NCBI GenBank assembly: GCA_902622245.1
Contig: CACNPC010000004.1
Coordinates: 62,001 to 126,000, forward strand
DNA: 64,000 nt
DNA from: an uncultured Pelagibacteraceae bacterium
Lineage (GTDB): Bacteria; Pseudomonadota; Alphaproteobacteria; Pelagibacterales; Pelagibacteraceae
Direction: 5' to 3'
Part shown: in pieces, positions 62,532-64,000 of the stretch
Numbering within the stretch: the stretch's first letter is position 1
Layout: each line of letters opens with the position of its first letter
Notes under the pieces: model-generated
Database searches by the model: none
What the model was told of the DNA's origin: nothing
What the model saw: the letters and a program-made list of their open reading frames with translations, nothing else
Program-made: the position numbers and the translations under genes

Positions 62532-63497
62532 ATGAAACAAAAAGAAATTCTACTTTTCGGTGCTACGGGCCAGATTGGCAGAAATTTGATCAGAAAGTTA
62601 ACTAAAAATAACTATAAAGTCACTGCTGTAACAAGAAACATTCATCGAGCGGGATATAAATTAAAGACCCAAGCTAACCCTGGTTACCTAAATTTAGTAG
62701 AATTAAAACGTTTTGATGTAAATAAAATAGAAGAATTAATAAAAAACTGTTCCATATGTATAAATTTGATTGGCATTTTATACGAAAAAAAAAATCAAAA
62801 TTTTAAAATGATCCATTCAGATTTACCAAGTCTATTATCAATTAAAGCAAATGAATTTAAAATTGAAAAATTTATTCATATCTCAGCTTTAGGAATAGAA
62901 AAGGCTTATGACAGTAATTATGCAAAAAGTAAATTAGAGGGCGAAAAAAGAATATTAAAAAACTTTAACAATTCAATAATTCTTAAGCCGTCTATTGTTT
63001 ATTCAGTAGATGATAATTTTACCACGAATTTTATGACATTGTTATCTAGACTTCCGGTAATGCCTATTTATTATAACGGTAGAACAAAATTTAGTCCTAT
63101 ACATGTATTAGATCTTGTGGAAATTTTATTTCAATTAATAAACGGAAAAAATCAAAAATTAGTATTAGAATGCTTAGGTCCAGAGGTAATTACATTTAAA
63201 GAAATTTTAAATAAATTATTAAATTCAATTAATAAAAAAAGGTTATTGTTGCCCCTTCCTTTGCCTATTGCATCGCTGTCTGCCAAAATTCTACAAATAT
63301 TACCTAAACCTTTGTTAACAGAAGATCAATTAAAATTATTGAAATATGATAACACAAAATCTGGTTTGTATGATACGAATTTTGATATCGGAATTAAAGC
63401 TGATAGAATATTTGATGTTGAATTAGAAAAATATAGTTTTAATTGGAGAAGTGGTGGTCAATTTTCCAAAAATAATAAATTAGGACAAACAAAATGA
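62532..63497 (+). CDS. complex I NDUFA9-like NAD(P)-binding protein
   Basis: This 321-residue extended short-chain dehydrogenase fold protein has the nucleotide loop LLFGATGQIGRNLI, a CINLIGILYEKKNQ strand, the HISALGIEKAYDSNYAKSKLEGEK catalytic-like region (Tyr...Lys as YAKSK) and ILKPSIVYS. It matches the NDUFA9/complex-I assembly group common in alphaproteobacteria. It may support NADH dehydrogenase assembly or be an atypical reductase. It overlaps the SHOCT gene by 4 nt. Confidence 0.82.
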   Translation: MKQKEILLFGATGQIGRNLIRKLTKNNYKVTAVTRNIHRAGYKLKTQANPGYLNLVELKRFDVNKIEELIKNCSICINLIGILYEKKNQNFKMIHSDLPSLLSIKANEFKIEKFIHISALGIEKAYDSNYAKSKLEGEKRILKNFNNSIILKPSIVYSVDDNFTTNFMTLLSRLPVMPIYYNGRTKFSPIHVLDLVEILFQLINGKNQKLVLECLGPEVITFKEILNKLLNSINKKRLLLPLPLPIASLSAKILQILPKPLLTEDQLKLLKYDNTKSGLYDTNFDIGIKADRIFDVELEKYSFNWRSGGQFSKNNKLGQTK

Positions 63498-63757
63498 TGA
63501 CATATATTGTAATTGGAATTTGCGTTATTTTGTTAGCACTTGTGGTTTTTATATCTGCAAAACCAATTAGTATGGGTATAGAAGCTAGAAGAAATGTTAA
63601 TCTAAAAAGTTCTGATGAAAATAATAAACAAAATATAAATTTAGATTCTAACGATAGTAGTATAACAGATGAATTATTAAAACTTAATGAACTTAAAAAG
63701 GATGGCGTGTTAACTCAAGAAGAGTATGAACAAGCAAAAAAAAAATTACTGACTTAA
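63494..63757 (+). CDS. small membrane-anchored SHOCT-domain protein
   Basis: The 87-residue protein has one N-terminal membrane helix (YIVIGICVILLALVVFISAK), a polar Asn/Ser/Asp linker and a C-terminal SHOCT motif, ELLKLNELKKDGVLTQEEYE, ending QAKKKLLT. SHOCT domains are short oligomerisation or binding modules. It is coupled to the NDUFA9-like gene. Confidence 0.82.
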   Translation: MMTYIVIGICVILLALVVFISAKPISMGIEARRNVNLKSSDENNKQNINLDSNDSSITDELLKLNELKKDGVLTQEEYEQAKKKLLT

Positions 63758-64000
63758 GCTGACTTGATTTTTTTCTCTATAAATTTTGGAACATCTTCAT
63801 CTTTTTCTATAATATCCTCTTTTTTACCTTTTGGCTGGAACACAATCATTAAATGCAATGGGCAATATGAAAACTTTTCAACATTTTTTCTTCCACAAAA
63901 GCTTGAATTTTTTTCATCAGGATTACCTTCCATATATTTACAAGTATTTTCTGTTAACTCTTCTAGGGATAAATTTTTTGCTTCCTCAAAATTATTATCC
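63754..64000 (-). CDS. gcrA: GcrA cell-cycle regulator, C-terminal part (partial)
   Basis: Only the C-terminal 81 residues are inside the window, and the gene continues past base 64000. The visible part has LSLEELTENTCKYMEGNPDE, then SFCGRKNVEKFSYCPLHLMI, the Cys/His cluster (C...FCG...YC..H) that characterises GcrA. GcrA binds DNA and sigma-70 at promoters that carry GANTC sites methylated by CcrM. It is convergent with the SHOCT gene, and the two stops overlap by 2 bases. Confidence 0.85.
   Translation of the reverse strand, partial: DNNFEEAKNLSLEELTENTCKYMEGNPDEKNSSFCGRKNVEKFSYCPLHLMIVFQPKGKKEDIIEKDEDVPKFIEKKIKSA

Overview
The window looks like a piece of a SAR11 (Candidatus Pelagibacter-type) alphaproteobacterial chromosome. 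The reasons are the extreme A+T richness, very short intergenic gaps with many 1-50 nt gene overlaps, small proteins rich in Lys, Ile and Asn, alphaproteobacterial gene orders (bolA / J-domain protein / cobS / cobT; murA / DUF2948 / hisD; aroA / cmk / rpsA / ihfB; trpF / trpB / trpA / accD / folC / trxA; a GcrA-type regulator) and a tRNA-His that lacks the usual extra G. The genus is inferred from gene content and style, because no rRNA is present.

Layout. 1-27.2 kb is mostly housekeeping: the end of gyrB, a RegB-type redox sensor kinase, cobT-cobS with a J-domain protein, bolA, shikimate genes aroB-aroK, an envelope-type protein of unknown role, def-fmt-truA, an adjacent SET-domain / histone-deacetylase-like pair, lysine genes dapE-dapD, a HAD nucleotidase, argB, the yidC-yidD-rnpA-rpmH cluster, a VTT membrane protein, tRNA-Thr, dcd, murA, a DUF2948 protein, hisD, infA, tRNA-Phe, a cold-shock gene with a structured leader, and tRNA-His followed directly by hisS-hisZ-hisG.

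27.2-47.8 kb is an accessory island between hisG and recJ. Its left part is a run of small unknown minus-strand genes. It then carries a four-gene operon (an 866-aa protein with RNA-polymerase alpha-CTD-like repeats and a sigma region-4-like helix-turn-helix, a MORC/MutL-type GHKL ATPase, a Z1-domain ATPase, and a PD-(D/E)XK protein) facing a cytosine-C5 methyltransferase. This is a candidate restriction or defence system. A phage-like exonuclease follows, then a promoter with a repeated-hairpin leader driving rmuC, an exonuclease-I-like gene, a hypothetical gene, a 1429-aa leucine-rich-repeat protein and a DUF2130 coiled-coil protein.

47.8-64 kb returns to core genes: recJ, trxA, folC, accD, trpA-trpB-trpF, pyrF, ihfB, rpsA, cmk, aroA, lptB, lptC, kdsD, rnd, a complex-I NDUFA9-like protein, a SHOCT protein and the end of gcrA. 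Here trxA is the most striking object in the window. A 52-nt segment containing a perfect 17-bp hairpin sits exactly inside the WCGPC active-site codons. It brings an in-frame stop and a frame change, while both flanks still encode an undamaged thioredoxin. This may be a translational-bypass-like or otherwise removable element, a palindromic mobile insertion, a recombination site, or an assembly artefact. Several core enzymes nearby (Cmk, FolC, AccD) also lack canonical motif residues.
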